A stretch of 64,000 nt of DNA from Undaria pinnatifida. Taxonomy: Eukaryota; Sar; Phaeophyceae; Laminariales; Alariaceae. Made by a program: the position numbers and the translations under genes. The notes under the pieces are model-generated. The model was not told where the DNA came from, made no database searches, and saw only the letters and a list, made by a program, of their open reading frames with translations. The DNA lies in the NCBI GenBank assembly GCA_012845835.1, contig JABAKD010000026.1:9744699-9808698 (forward strand), in the 5' to 3' direction. Within the stretch, counting starts at the first letter, position 1. Every line of letters begins with the position of its first letter. Shown here piece by piece: positions 33,895 through 45,589 of the stretch.

Positions 33895-34365
33895 TGTTGT
33901 TGTTGTTTTCACATTAGCTCGCATAATCAAGTCCGTGGTCACAGGACAGGCTCCAGTCACTCTGGAGCTGAGGAATAGCCCAGGAAAAACTACGAACAAT
34001 CCAAAGGTGGTGCACCCATATATTACAGCTGACGTAATTCATGCCTCCACCAGAAACATATTAAAGTGAAATCGGGAGTCAGCCTACGATGTGCCAGGTC
34101 CATGCTGGTGCATACGTCTCACTACTCGCGCCTGGAAAACCGACTATACACCGCTTGCTACCCCAGAAAGACTACCACGTATAGATTGCACGTAGTACCT
34201 ATCACCACGTATACGCACGACAGACGCAAGTCAATTGGAATAAAAAAACAAAGAAAAGAAAAAAAGAATCAAAACGAAAAGAAGGCGAAAAACAAAAAGG
34301 AAAGGAAGACGAGAAAGGCAAAAAAAGACAAGTCGAGAAGAGGAAGCAAGGAAAGGAAGAAATAG
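33895..34365 (+). repeat. Interspersed repeat B, copy 2, with long A/G-rich tail
   Basis: Direct-orientation relative of 18,860-19,275, followed by about 130 bp of A/G-rich sequence (34,225-34,365). The frame beginning at (TTG)n reads IIKSVVTGQAPVTLELRN in both copies, with mostly conservative changes afterwards, so it may derive from the 3' coding end of a non-LTR element. That is inference. Confidence 0.78.
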
Positions 34366-34489
34366 AAAATGTCATACTAGCAGACACTAGGAACTGACCA
34401 AAAGAGACCTTGGGCTCATATACAGGGTATCAAGCGCATCATCAATGGCACAGGGGAGAGAACGCAACAAGACGAAGAAGCGAGGGCGG

Positions 34490-35255
34490 TCTTACGCTAT
34501 CTTGTGACGGCCCCTAAAAGGCCAACAAATTTTAAGACGATGATGGCCAGACCGAGACTTCAGTCTCTTGGACGGGACGCCCCCACTTCCCCCATCCCCT
34601 CTTTTGCCCCCTCCCCCCGGCCACTGAGAGATACCGACGGTGGATGGCGCTGATGCAGCTTTTGTGCGTCGCTCTACAGCTCTGCGTCTCTTCGTCTCAT
34701 GCCAATTCCACATGAACAACTCGGCTCCCTCCTCTACTCTTCGAAACCATCTGCCGGCCTTCTGAGCAGCATTTCGCCACCCTTCGAATTTCATTCCAAC
34801 GACCGACATATCCTCCTTCACATGAGCCAGCCAGTCCTTCTCTTGCCCCCCTGAGTAGCCCTTACCCCTAACAAGCTCCTCAAGATCACCCTCTGGGGCA
34901 GACGCTCCTCCCCCATACGTGCTACAAATCCCGCAAACAATGCCCTCCGTTTGCGCACTATCGCCTCTATGCGCTCGGAAGCTGTCTTGGCAAGCGCGTC
35001 AGCGAACAATAGGGTGTGGTCGTCGCGCTTCTGTTTCCGACATCCGAGGCATCGGAGGAGCATGGAGTGGTGAACCCGTCGTAGCCTGTCATAGTCAGGC
35101 TTGTTCGGGCTCCACGTCATGCAACCGTAAAGTATTGTCTCTACCACCTCGGCTTTCAGCAACTGCACCTTCAACCGTAAGCACACACCCCGGCGATCAT
35201 AGATTTCCATCTTGTACCACTGGAAGCACGCGGAGGCCCCATAAAGAGGCGGCAT
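34490..35255 (-). pseudogene. Non-LTR (LINE) reverse transcriptase, C-terminal fragment
   Basis: The minus-strand translation from 35,255 leftward carries the segment typically found after the LINE RT catalytic core: LKAEVVETILYGCMTWS, LRRVHHSMLLRCLG, and an IEAIVRKRRALFAGFVARM-like block, then GVRATQGGKRRTGW. At about 34,840 the frame shifts (GGKRR to KDWLAHVKEDM) and continues to about 34,500. The RT core with its YxDD motif and the endonuclease are missing, so it is a 5'-truncated copy, usual for LINEs. Such blocks are common in several LINE clades; I cannot name the clade. Confidence 0.8.
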
Positions 35256-35635
35256 TATTTCAAAATCAGGGTCTCCGGCATTATTTCAAAATCAAACTCG
35301 ATTGTTCGGTATACCGTATTATGCCGGAGACAGACACCAGACCCCATGAGGTATGTACCTTTCCGTGTTGCAATATTGAACTGCTGTGCTGACATGCTCT
35401 TCGTCTTTGCAACCCAGGAGCTATTTCCTTCAGTGATTTTCACGTTTTGTTGGCGCTGTGGTACGCTGAACATGTTGCTACTTACTGTTGTTGTTATTGT
35501 TGTTACATATTGCGATATATGTGCTCTGAAATTGCATGCTGCTTCAAAATATACCTAATACCTATTGCTCTATGCCGTTGATGGTTTGTTGTGATGTAGG
35601 GTCACCTCCACGTTCTGCATTTTAGGTCTATGTTA
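35256..35635. other. Unassigned upstream of the LINE fragment
   Basis: A 16-bp phrase, GCATTATTTCAAAATC, is repeated at 35,252 and 35,278, marking a small duplication at the LINE end. Nothing else is recognised. Confidence 0.4.
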
Positions 35636-35970
35636 ATGAAAGCTTCCATTGAATCTTCCATGCCTTCCATGGAAGCTTCCACGGCTGCCGCGGAAGATTT
35701 CGTCGCGTCCATGGACGCTTCCGTGGAAACTTCCATGGAAGTAACTTCCACGCAAGTTTTCGTGGAAACTCCCACGGAAGTTTCTTCCACGGAATACTTC
35801 CACGGAAGCTTTCACAGAAGCTTCCGTTTTCACAGAAGCTTCCGTGGTAGTAAAAAATAGAAATAATAGTAAACCATTTTCTTCCACGGAGGCGTTCAAA
35901 ACAAAATTCCGCGTAAGCTTCCGCGATAGCTTCAGTGAAAGAAAATAACTTCTACGAAAGTTTCTGTGAA
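35636..35970. repeat. Palindromic TTCCA(T/C)GGAAGC minisatellite
   Basis: Degenerate 6- to 18-bp units built on CTTCCATGGAAG and CTTCCACGGAAG. Because the unit is nearly self-complementary and its length is often a multiple of three, both strands stay open (Ser/Thr/Glu/Val/Ala on plus, Gly/Ser/Phe/His/Arg on minus). I read these as by-products. Confidence 0.85.
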
Positions 35971-35999
35971 AGCTTCCGGCATGTGGCTAACATAAATTT

Positions 36000-36330
36000 A
36001 TATAAAATCATTCCTTGGTGTCATGTATTTATGCAGGAGTTTTTGTCTCGGCCGAAGTATGCGATTCGCGGAACTGGAATTCTTGGTCGAATATAGCTTG
36101 GTTCGAGCGCCGCCTTCGGGGGGCGGCTCCAACGCCCTTCGCCCTGCCGTGTCCGTTCCGCACATCGACGTGAACGCGGACGGGTGCCGAGCGAGACGAG
36201 CGAGGAGTTGCAAAAATACCGCATGTCGAGGAGGAATTTTGGAAAAAATGTTGAATCTTAATGGCTGCAACGCCTGAATGATTTACAAAAATGGCATCAT
36301 TTCCAAACACGGTACGTGATAATATTTGGA
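36000..36330 (-). repeat. Satellite-associated module, minus orientation
   Basis: Reverse complement of 20,331-20,660, with the same ATGATTTTATATA end (at 36,000) and GC hairpin (36,108-36,127). It is separated from the satellite array by about 260 bp of sequence not seen at the other locus. Confidence 0.85.
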
Positions 36331-36599
36331 ATTTTGCGGTGGCATACTCTCGAGCGTTAGTTTCTTTGCTGTACCTGTTACTTTTTTACCTGTTCGTTTG
36401 GTTTCTTGCCCGGCCTTTTTATTGCTTTTTGTTTCTGCTCGTTTTGCCAGATGGAAATTCATTTTTTTAGTGTGGATTCACCTAAAACGTGACAAACGTT
36501 ATCGACGATATCCAACAACTTCGCGACACAAACTACCGACGGCAAAACGGTTCGTGACAAACAACTCCCAAACCATGGAATCATGATATTTTCATGTAA

Positions 36600-38325
36600 C
36601 AGAATCTCGAGACAAAACCAAGGAGGTAGAGCCGTCTCTTCGGCCTTTGGCCCTGGCTTTAGCATGGCCGCTGACACTCCAGGCAGCCTCTGCTTTAGGC
36701 GTGAACGAGTGCGGTTGGTTCGCAGCGAACTCTCCCGCTGTGCTCGTTTCTATGTGGCCATTGTCCACGCCATTTTATGTCACCTCCCTTCTGTTTCGAG
36801 CTCGTCGTCGTGCCGTCGAGGTACGAGGTAACCCTTACGTGCTGGGTGAGAACAGCAGTATGTACGACGAGCATGAACGCCAACTGACGACATTGGCAAA
36901 GACACAACATCAGGTGCAGCAGCAGTAGCGGAAGGGCGAAACTTCTAGCACATGCTGCATCAACTAGTAGCAACCAGAACCCCAGCAGATAGCTCAAAGT
37001 GCAGTACGAGTGCAGTTGGCAAGTTTAGTCGTACACGCATCACTCTGTCCAATATATGACAAAATCTCGAGACAAAACCAAGCAGGTAGAGCCGTTTCTT
37101 CGGCCTTTGGCCCTGGCTTTAGCATGGCCGCTGACACTCCAGGCAGCCTCTGCTGTAGGCATGAACGAGTGCGGTTGATTCGCAGCGAACTATCACGCTG
37201 TGCTCGCTTCAATGTGGCCATCGTCCATGCCATTTCATGTCACCTCCTTTCTGTTTCGAGCTCGTCGTCGTGCCGTCGAGGTACGAGGAAACCCGTACGT
37301 ACTGGGTGAGAACAGCAGTATGTACGACGAGCATGAACGCCAACTGACAACATTGGCAAGGACACAACATCAGGTGCAGCAGCAGCAGCCGAAGGGCGAA
37401 ACTTCTAGCACATGCTGCATCAACTCGTAGCAACCAGAACCCCAGCAGATAGCTCAAAGTGCAGTACGAGTGCAGTTGGCAAGTTTAGTCGTACACGCAT
37501 CACTCTGTCCAATAGTCTATATATAACAGCATCTCGAGACAAAACCAAGCAGGTAGAGCCGTTTCTTCGGCCTTTGGCCCTGGCTTTAGCACGGCCGCTG
37601 ACACTCCAGGCAGCCTCTGCTTTAGGCGTGAACGAGTGCGGTTGATTCGCAGCGAACTCTCCCGCTGTGCTCGTTTCTATGTGGCCATTGTCCACATTAT
37701 TTTATGTCACCTCCCTTCTGTTTCGAGCTCGTCGTCGTGCCGTCGAGGTACGAGGTAACCCTTACGTGCTGGGTGAGAACAGCAGTATGTACGACGAGCA
37801 TGAACGCCAACTGACGACATTGGCAAAGACACAACATCAGGTGCAGCAGCAGTAGCGGAAGGGCGAAACTTCTAGCACATGCTGCATCAACTAGTAGCAA
37901 CCAGAACCCCAGCAGATAGCTCAAAGTGCAGTACGAGTGCAGTTGGCAAGTTTAGTCGTACACGCATCACTCTGTCCAATATATGACAAAATCTCGAGAC
38001 AAAACCAAGCAGGTAGAGCCGTTTTTTCGGCCTTTGGCCCTGGCTTTAGCACGGCCGCTGACACTCCAGGCAGCCTCTGCTTTAGGCGTGAACGAGTGCG
38101 GTTGATTCGCAGCGAACTATCCCGCTATGCTCGCTTCTATGTGGCCATTGTCCATGCCATTTCATGTCATCTCCTGTTCTGTTTCGAGCTCGTCGTCGTA
38201 CGGTTGAGGTACGAGGAAACCCGTACGTACTGGGTGAGAACAGCAGAATGTACGACGAGCGTGACCGCCAATTGACGACATTGGCAAGGACAAAACAGCA
38301 GGTGTAGCAGCAGTGCGAGTGCCGT
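36600..38325 (-). repeat. 460-bp satellite, 3.7 tandem units, minus orientation
   Basis: ATCTCGAGACAAAACCAAG recurs at 36,604, 37,063, 37,531 and 37,992 (periods 459, 468, 461). Units are highly similar; the fourth ends at about 38,325. The first and third units share variants (e.g. CTCTCCCGCTGTGCTCG and the second-last block AGCAGCAGTAGCGG) against the second, hinting at amplification in dimers. Runs of TATAT-like junction sequence vary between units. Confidence 0.9.
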
Positions 38326-40080
38326 TGACAAAACTCCTATTCCCCCCGCTGAGTGTCCCCTGATACCTTATACAAAAATCTCTTATCATTACGCGGAAGT
38401 CCACCACATACAATGGATCTTAACCGCCGTGTGTATAAGTACGACCAACAGACAACAATGTGATAACACAGCAGTACCAGAATGATACACGTACCAAAGC
38501 GTTGTAAACATGGCGTCCCGCATGTTTCCACGTTCACCTCGGCACAACTTGACAATCCAAAGACGTGAAACGGCGCTAGGAATTACTCCCAACAAAGGTG
38601 GAGGAGAGGGGAGGTCAACATAATTTATTCAAAGACCGTGTACAAGTACTAGGTATTCTTCTCCAGCAGTTTGGTCCTGCAGCTGTGTACCACAAACAAC
38701 CTGTAAAACATCATGGCACAGTGTGTATGTGCTGTAATGCGTTGCACCCAGGATACGCATGATGCTTCAAACCGGGCACTGATGGTGACTTTGCGGCGTA
38801 TCTATTCGAAGAAAACACGAACGCTCAGACTCTGTAGCATACGGCGAGATTTCACACTTAATGTATCCGCTTCATTCTGCATACCGACCTCTACAGCGGC
38901 GGAATATTCTATCCACGGGAGCAGGTGCCCTTCTCCGCCTCACTGCATTGTCACCGACTATCACTGCTGTTTCGTTTTTATTATTTTGACTGTAGGGTAC
39001 CAAGTAACACGTATGGTCATAGAAAAACTTAGTATGGAAGTTGGCTGTGGACGTTCTTCGGAAGGTCGACCGGAATAACCCCCCAGCAACCCGCTTGATA
39101 ACACACGACCATGTTGGCATGACATATAGCACGCAGGGTCAAAGCCATTGTAGCCAGGAGTATTACAACTTAATCACCCAACGGCAAGATATAGCGTCAA
39201 TATGATGGGGGAATACGCATCGTAACATAGTGAATTCGGCGTGGGGAATGATGTTTCTAACAGCTCGGTAAAATCTGGCACAACCCACAGCAATGGCCAC
39301 GTCTGAGTCTTGGAGGGCATCTATTCCTCTTGTGTCCTGGAGGACGTGTATTTTTCTTGTGTCCTGGAAGACGTGTATTTTTCTGGAGTGGTGTGGTCCG
39401 GCAGCTAGATCAGGAGTCAACCGGCGGCGTCCGAGTCTACCATGCCAATGATACTGCGGAAAGAAAATCAAAAACAAAAAGTAAAACATATGGCTGCCGT
39501 AGGCTCACTGATGATTTGTATCACAGATGTTCATCTGACACCAAACAAATACCTGCTAGCTTACACTCTGCAACTGTAAAGTGGGAACACGCGGGCGAAA
39601 TATAGCGATTTTGGTGTTATCACGGACACGGTTGTCGGTATCGTGGTCAGTATAGTCAGGAAGATCACAACGTTTCGTACACGGATAGCTAGCGTACAAG
39701 TGCGAGGGTGCACGTAACGTACTATGCTCAAGATAGCGTCCGACATATTCCCACCCGCAGCTCGGCACAACCTGGCACAACCCCGAAGACGAGTCTTGAA
39801 GATATAGCTGAGTACGAGAAAGGTGGAAGAAAGGAGGACACCCCAAAGTTCTGGGAACACGTGTAGGTTTCTCGGGCAGCCTTGCCCGGTGGGTATAGAT
39901 GTGCACGTATTATCGAAAGCCAGCGATGCCTAAAGAGACAGACGCACTGTGCACAACGCATTGCATCCACCATTCGCACCTGAACAAAAATCGAGCTTCG
40001 ATGTTGATGATGGTGCTGGTGTAGAGAACCTCCACGCTTTCCCGCCTAATACCGATTATTCACACTGACTGCGGCCGAAA
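38326..40080. repeat. Region with a diverged duplicated block
   Basis: The block ending GTTCACCTCGGCACAACTTG (about 38,450-38,560) is related to 39,690-39,780 (CCGCAGCTCGGCACAACCTG), giving related minus-strand peptides (CR..GGNM.DA). No functional frame is seen. A 27-bp unit, TTGTGTCCTGGA(G/A)GACGTGT, is tandem at 39,337-39,385. Confidence 0.5.
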
Positions 40081-41090
40081 CGTATGCAGTCCTTGAGAAA
40101 CGCTACTGCGGCGGGGTCCGCTATCCACAAGGAAGGGGTCGATCTGGGTATTTTGTGTTTGTGGCCTGTAAAGCCGACAGAGAAGGACAGGCACAACAAA
40201 GAAAGAAGGATCGTCGTTTCGTGGTCAGAAGCTCATTGGCCCACACACCCATTCTTTTGCTGCTTTTGGTTTGGGTTGTCGGGTGTTGATTGGCCACAAT
40301 TAGAGATGTACCCCTTTAAAACAAAAACCCGGTACTCGCGAGTACGAACTCTCTAGGTCAATATCCACTCGTGGCGAATACGAGTTGTATACTTTCAAAT
40401 CCGCGAGTATTTGGGGCTCGAGCACCCGTGAACTCCCGAGTAACGACCTTAGAATCATTAAAAAAACGATTAAGGCCTTCCCCCAACATAAAATGTGCAA
40501 AGGACAAGACACAGCGCGAGAAACAGTACAACGCCGATGTTCAGTCGGGGCTGTTAAGGTTCCGCGGCCTCCCTCCGCTGGAGCGTCACACGAACTCCTT
40601 CACGTGGTGGATAGAGCACAGTGAATCATTCCCTCTTCTCAAAGAGCTGGCATCTGGTTTGTGATATATGCACTTTTTTCCTTGGCAGAGGGCTCTGACC
40701 TTGATGTACAAGTCGACCAGGCCTAGATTGTTACCGAGCGTAGCGCTGTCGCCAGTAAGTGGTCTTTTAGACAACTATTTGGTTTTCCGGTAGAATAGTA
40801 GTTGGTTAGCCCGCTGAAAATGTTCGCCAGCTGTTGCTGTGTGCGTCGTAGCTTATAGCAGAGCTCGTCGAATGTCGTACTTTCGTACGCGTTATAGGGT
40901 GACTTACACCATTGATTGGTCGGGAGAGGGGTACGGTGGTGGCTTCATGGTGTTTGTTTAGGCTTGCCGCCCGTATTTTTGAACGGAATTTTATTGTCTC
41001 TGTTACTATTATAATAATCGTTTCATGTGCTTCCACCTCCCACACCTAGAATGAGTTGCCGGCACATGCGTGGACCATGTATCTATTTTA
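40081..41090. other. No recognisable feature
   Basis: Unique-looking DNA with a TACTCGCGAGTA palindrome at 40,333. Open frames are under 100 codons and lack domains. Confidence 0.45.
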
Positions 41091-41094
41091 TAAA

Positions 41095-41160
41095 TATATT
41101 TATGGACGTCAGCCGTGAGTTCGACGAGGTTTGGGTCAGTACTCATCTTTGCAACCTGCG
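41095..41160 (-). repeat. Short repeat related to the composite head
   Basis: GGACGTCAGCCGTGAGTTCGACGAG then GTCAGTACTCATCTTTGCAA is the complement of the motif at 17,035-17,090 and resembles the composite head with substitutions. Confidence 0.65.
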
Positions 41161-41635
41161 TTGTTGGTACTTATCTTTGTAGCTATTCCCACAGAGGTTT
41201 CCCTCCGCTTCATCTCTTGTTTTTTTTGAAGTTTTCCTGCCGTTTTTCCCATTTCTTTGTGCTTCAATCGCCTACTGATCATGTGCTTCACTTGCCTAGA
41301 ATGCTTTCAAAACGTCCTCGACGGCAGGAAGCACCCCTTTTAACAAAGTGTATATCGTAACAGTTTAGCATGAAACTTTGCGTTAATTTTGGACGGCATT
41401 TCTTTTGTTTGGTCGCGAAATCGTCAATAACATTCTCGACCGAACATTTTTTCGCCCACTTTTTAGTCATCATTGGATAAAGGAACAGAGGCGCCGAACG
41501 TGAAAACCGTACGTGGCTCCGCGTATACCTGAGAATACGCCGGCCGGCGTTGTGGTTTCGTGAGTGTTTTTGTTGAGGTCATTTTTACAAGAAAAAGAAA
41601 TGAAAAATGTAACGATAATAAAATAAATGTAAAAA
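41161..41635. other. No recognisable feature
   Basis: T-rich sequence with short open frames only. Confidence 0.4.
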
Positions 41636-41638
41636 TAA

Positions 41639-41832
41639 AATACGCTCCAGCAGCTGTGACATCGAATATTTTGTCGAAACTCATCTTTGCAAGCTGTGTG
41701 TGATACTCCGATCGCGCGTATTACGAGTTGTGTGTCCTCATTAAGGATATAGGTCAGCGACTCCCCTTCCAACTAGGATTTAGCAATCAGGGTCAACAGG
41801 GTGATGTTAGTCAGTCTGTGCGCGGAACCTGT
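41639..41832 (+). repeat. Composite-repeat head, plus orientation
   Basis: AAAATACGCTCC through GTCAGTCTGTGCGCGGAA. It stops where the following minus copy begins, so the two copies are joined head to tail in opposite orientations. Confidence 0.85.
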
Positions 41833-43744
41833 ACTTGCAATGTGCATCTCTGTCTTAGAATTGGCGACGTCAGAGCCCCGTATCGGCACGGTAGAAATCA
41901 TGGGCGTAAAATCGTACATGATGAGCTGGTAACAATGTGAACAGGAAGTACAGGCAGATATGGTAAAATTGCGGTACACCACACTAACAACCTAGTACGC
42001 GGGGAATTTCGTGCTTACCGTCTGCATGATCGCCTCCACACTTATGCCAAGCGAAGTATGACTAATGAAGCAACGTAAGTGAGCACGGGTACCCCAAGCG
42101 TTCGATTCAAAACACCGACGAATTTGCACTTATCCCCCTCGTGCTCAGTGGTAGTGACATTGCCTGGCCTCATCACCTCGCCTGTTGTATTTTTGCAGTA
42201 TGTATCTCTGTCTTGTAACTAGCGACGTCAGATCCCCACACCGGCACAGTCAAAACATGGTGACTACATGGTTGTACTTATCGACTCAGGTATTCTACAT
42301 TGCGATCCATGTACAACAACAAACTTTGAAGTTATAACACGTTTTATACCACGCCTAAAGATTGTGTTGTATACCACACCTACCATGAAATCTACTACAG
42401 AGTAAAAAAAAATGCCAGGCAGGTGATGTAAAGGGATGTATTCGTGCTAAAACCGTCAGATTTGTCCCCTTGAAGGATTTACAGTTTTCGCGCACATATT
42501 GAAGTGTCCACCCGCACCCCCCGCTCCCGATCCCTCTTGTTCAAACGCCCCACCTAAAATCACAATGTGGTAGAAGAGTAGTAAACACTACCAGCCACCT
42601 GATATCACCTCATTATCTTTCTAGCCATCCATGCCGTAGCTCCAATTCATCTCCGCCCCTCACCCCCAACCCCCCCCTCCCCTTTTTTGTCACCTTCCCT
42701 CTTGTTCAAACGGCCCACCTAAACTCGAAAGCAGCCAGAGTAGTAATAAACCCTTCTACGCAATTGATATCGCGGCATTTTCTTTCTAGCCATCCATGAC
42801 GTAGCTTTGATTCATACCCCCCCCCCTCAAACGCCCCAGCCACCCAACGCTTCCTCCTTCTCCGCCACCCGCACGATCGCCTAGACCAAGCACCACGCGT
42901 ATAGCAAGCCCTTACATATATACGACCTAAACCTGGTAACCCCCCCTCTATTTTTTCTTTTCTATTTTTCCACCTATTTTGTTTTGTTTTTTCACCGCTA
43001 CTTCTTGCTCAAACGCTCCACCTAACATCAAAATCTTCTAAAGCAATAACACTTGCACGCAGTTGATATCACCTAATTATCTTTCTTGAGCCGTCCATGC
43101 TGCTACTCCAAGTCATCGCGGCAACGGCCCCTCCTTCCCCACGACCCGCATATCGCCTAGACCTAGCACCACGTGTATTGCCAACCCCTACAACTATGCG
43201 ACCTAATGCTGTTGAAAAACCTTTTTGCTTCCTCCCCCCCCCGATCCGCCACCCTCTCAATCACTCCGCCCTCTTCTCACTGGTTGTACGACGTACATGA
43301 TGTACATGGTAAACTGGTGCATTCGTTCCACAACTGTCAGAATCTCCCTACAAATGATTTATAGTTGCCACGCACAGAGTGAGTTGCGCCGCCCGTCCCC
43401 CCCCCCCTCCTGCTCCCTCTTGTTCGAACCCACACCCCCGAGCTCTTAAAAACTCCGCCCTCCCGTCACCGCTTACACGACATACGGGATGCACTTGATG
43501 AACTGATGCATTTCCCTCCACAGCTGTCAAATTTTGTCCACATCAAAAACGGGTTTTTAGTTTCCACGCACAGACTAACTATCATCATCCTGTTGACCCT
43601 GATAGCTACACTGTAGTTCCAAGGGGAGTCGCCGACCTATATCCTTAATGAGGACACACAACCCGCAATACGCGCGATCGGAGTATCACACAGCTTGCGA
43701 GAATGAGTTTCGACAAAATCTTCGATCTCGCAGCTGTTTGTTGT
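41833..43744 (-). repeat. G-tract composite repeat, near-complete minus copy
   Basis: Tail (41,833-42,410; TGTCTTAGAATTGGCGACGT, GTCTGCATGATCGCCTCC), C-tract modules (42,410-43,430) and head (43,500-43,744). The best minus-strand example of the whole unit, about 1.9 kb. C runs here are short (up to about ten). Confidence 0.85.
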
Positions 43745-43980
43745 GTATTTACTTTTGCATTATAGCTGCGGGGTGCTCTTGTTTTGCGGTTTTGTTGCGT
43801 TGCTGCTGCTGCTGCTCTGCTGCTGCTCTGCTGCTGCTGCTGTGCTGCTGCTTGCTCTGCTGCATTTTTGCAGTTTTTGTTTTGATTCCGGAGTTATAAC
43901 CGCACCGAACACGGCACAGAATACGTGCTTTTTTTTTCTTCTTCAAACCCGCACGGGTCACCGCACCGTATAATTTTGCG
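43745..43980 (+). repeat. CTG-rich block, inverted partner of 48,554-48,840
   Basis: (CTG/CTGCTGCTCTG)n at 43,798-43,862, flanked by GCGGGGTGCTCTTGTTTTGCG and, downstream, CGGAGTTATAACCGCACCGAACACGG and CACGGGTCACCGCACCGTATAATTTT. The flanks are found in reverse complement at 48.6-48.8 kb. Confidence 0.85.
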
Positions 43981-43984
43981 ATAT

Positions 43985-44458
43985 ATTATAAAAATTAAAA
44001 TACACTCCAGCTGTGAGATCGAAGATTTCGTCGAAACTCATCTTTGCAAGCTGTGTGTGATACTCCGATCGCGCGCATTACGAGTTGTGTGTCCTCATTA
44101 AGGATATAGGTCGGCGACTCCCCTTACAGCTACAGTGTAGCTATCAGGGTCAACAGGATGATTTTAGTCAGTCTGTGCGCGGAAACTATAAAACCCGTTT
44201 CTGAGGGGGACAAAATCTGACAGCTGTGAAGGCAAAGGGGGGGCCTGGTTTTGATCAAAAGCGAGCGGGTTTGGAGGGGGGCGGGGGGAAAGGGGCAATT
44301 TGTGCATGTAACCTATAAATCCTTTCGAGGGGATAAATCTGACGGTTTTGGCACCAGTATATTATTGGGGGCGGGGGGGGAGGGGGGGGGGGTTGGCGCG
44401 GGGGGGGGGGGGGGCAGCTCGATATGTGCCTGGAAACTATACATTATTTCGAGGGGAT
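43985..44458 (+). repeat. G-tract composite repeat, plus copy (short)
   Basis: Head (with TATTATAAAAATT just upstream), two modules and G runs at 44,371-44,416. It closely resembles 4,556-5,070. Confidence 0.85.
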
Positions 44459-44662
44459 ATATATAGTTTCCGCGCACAGGCTGCTTAACATCACCCTGTT
44501 GACCCTGATAGCTCCACTGTAGTTGCAAGGGGAGTTGCCGACCTATATCCTTAATGAGGGCACACAATCCGTAATACGCGCGATCGGAGTATCACACACA
44601 GCCTGCAAAGATGAGTTTCGACCGAAGATTAGATCTCACAGCTGGAGTGTATCTATATTTTC
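44459..44662 (-). repeat. Composite-repeat head, minus orientation
   Basis: Begins TATAGTTTCCGCGCACAGG and runs to GAGTTTCGACCGAAGATTAG; fused directly to the preceding plus copy. Confidence 0.85.
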
Positions 44663-44749
44663 ATAATATATTTTGAAAAACCGCACTGAACCGCATCGTA
44701 TACGACATGAAAAATGACCGAACCGCACTGTATCGTATTTGCATTAAAA

Positions 44750-45480
44750 AAAAAAATATATAGTCCAGCTGTGAGATTGAAGATTTTGTTGAAACTCCTC
44801 TTTCTTTGCAAGCTTGTATGGGATACTCTGATCTCGCGTATGACGCATATATTATAAAAATGAATATACACTCCATACCATCTGTGAGATCGAAGATTTC
44901 GTCGAAACTCATCTTTAACTTTGCAAGCTGTGTGTGATACTCTGATCGCGCGCATTACGAGTTGTGTGTCCTCATTAAGGATATAGGTCGGTGACTCCCC
45001 TTACAACTACAGTGTAGCTATCAGGGTCAACAGGATGATTTCAGTCAGTGTGTGCGCGGAACCTATAAAACCCTTTTCTGAGGGGGACAAAATCTGACAG
45101 CTGTGAAGGGAAATGTATCCTTCTATCAAGTGAATTTTGTAAGTCGATTAACCGGTGAGGGGGTCGGGCGGAGTTTGAAGGACGTGGGGGCCTGGTTTTG
45201 ATCAAAAGCGAGCGGGTTTGGAGGGGGGGGGGAGGGGGGGGGGGGGGAGGGGGCAATTTGTGCACATATATATAGTATGTAGGGGTTTGCTAAACGTGTG
45301 GTGCTAGGCGATCGTGCGGGTGGTGGGGAAGGAGGGGGCGTTATTGGGGAAGCTAGGGAGGGGGGGGGGGATGCAAGCTACGTCATGGATAGCTGGAAAG
45401 ATAATGACGTGATATCAATTGCTTAGAAGTGTTAATTACTCTGGGGCGTTTAAACAAAAGGGCGTGGAAAAACAGGGGGG
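44750..45480 (+). repeat. Composite repeat, plus copy with a partial head in front
   Basis: A diverged head (44,762-44,840), then a full head (44,850-45,000), modules with G runs (45,220-45,250), GGTGCTAGGCGATCGTGCGG (45,300) and AAAGATAATGACGTGATATC. Confidence 0.85.
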
Positions 45481-45589
45481 TAAAAAGCTGAAGGGTTGAT
45501 GACATCCGGAAACCGCGCCGAACCGCACCGTAGCATTTTTACTCTTTTTCCGACAAAACCACGCATGCATCCAAACCGCACACCGAATA

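Noticed and set aside
35636..35899. Two overlapping repetitive proteins on opposite strands
   Set aside because: Explained by the self-complementary 12-bp unit.
36695..37924. Leucine-rich membrane-like proteins repeated along the satellite
   Set aside because: The same frame recurs once per 460-bp unit and reflects the repeat, not selection.
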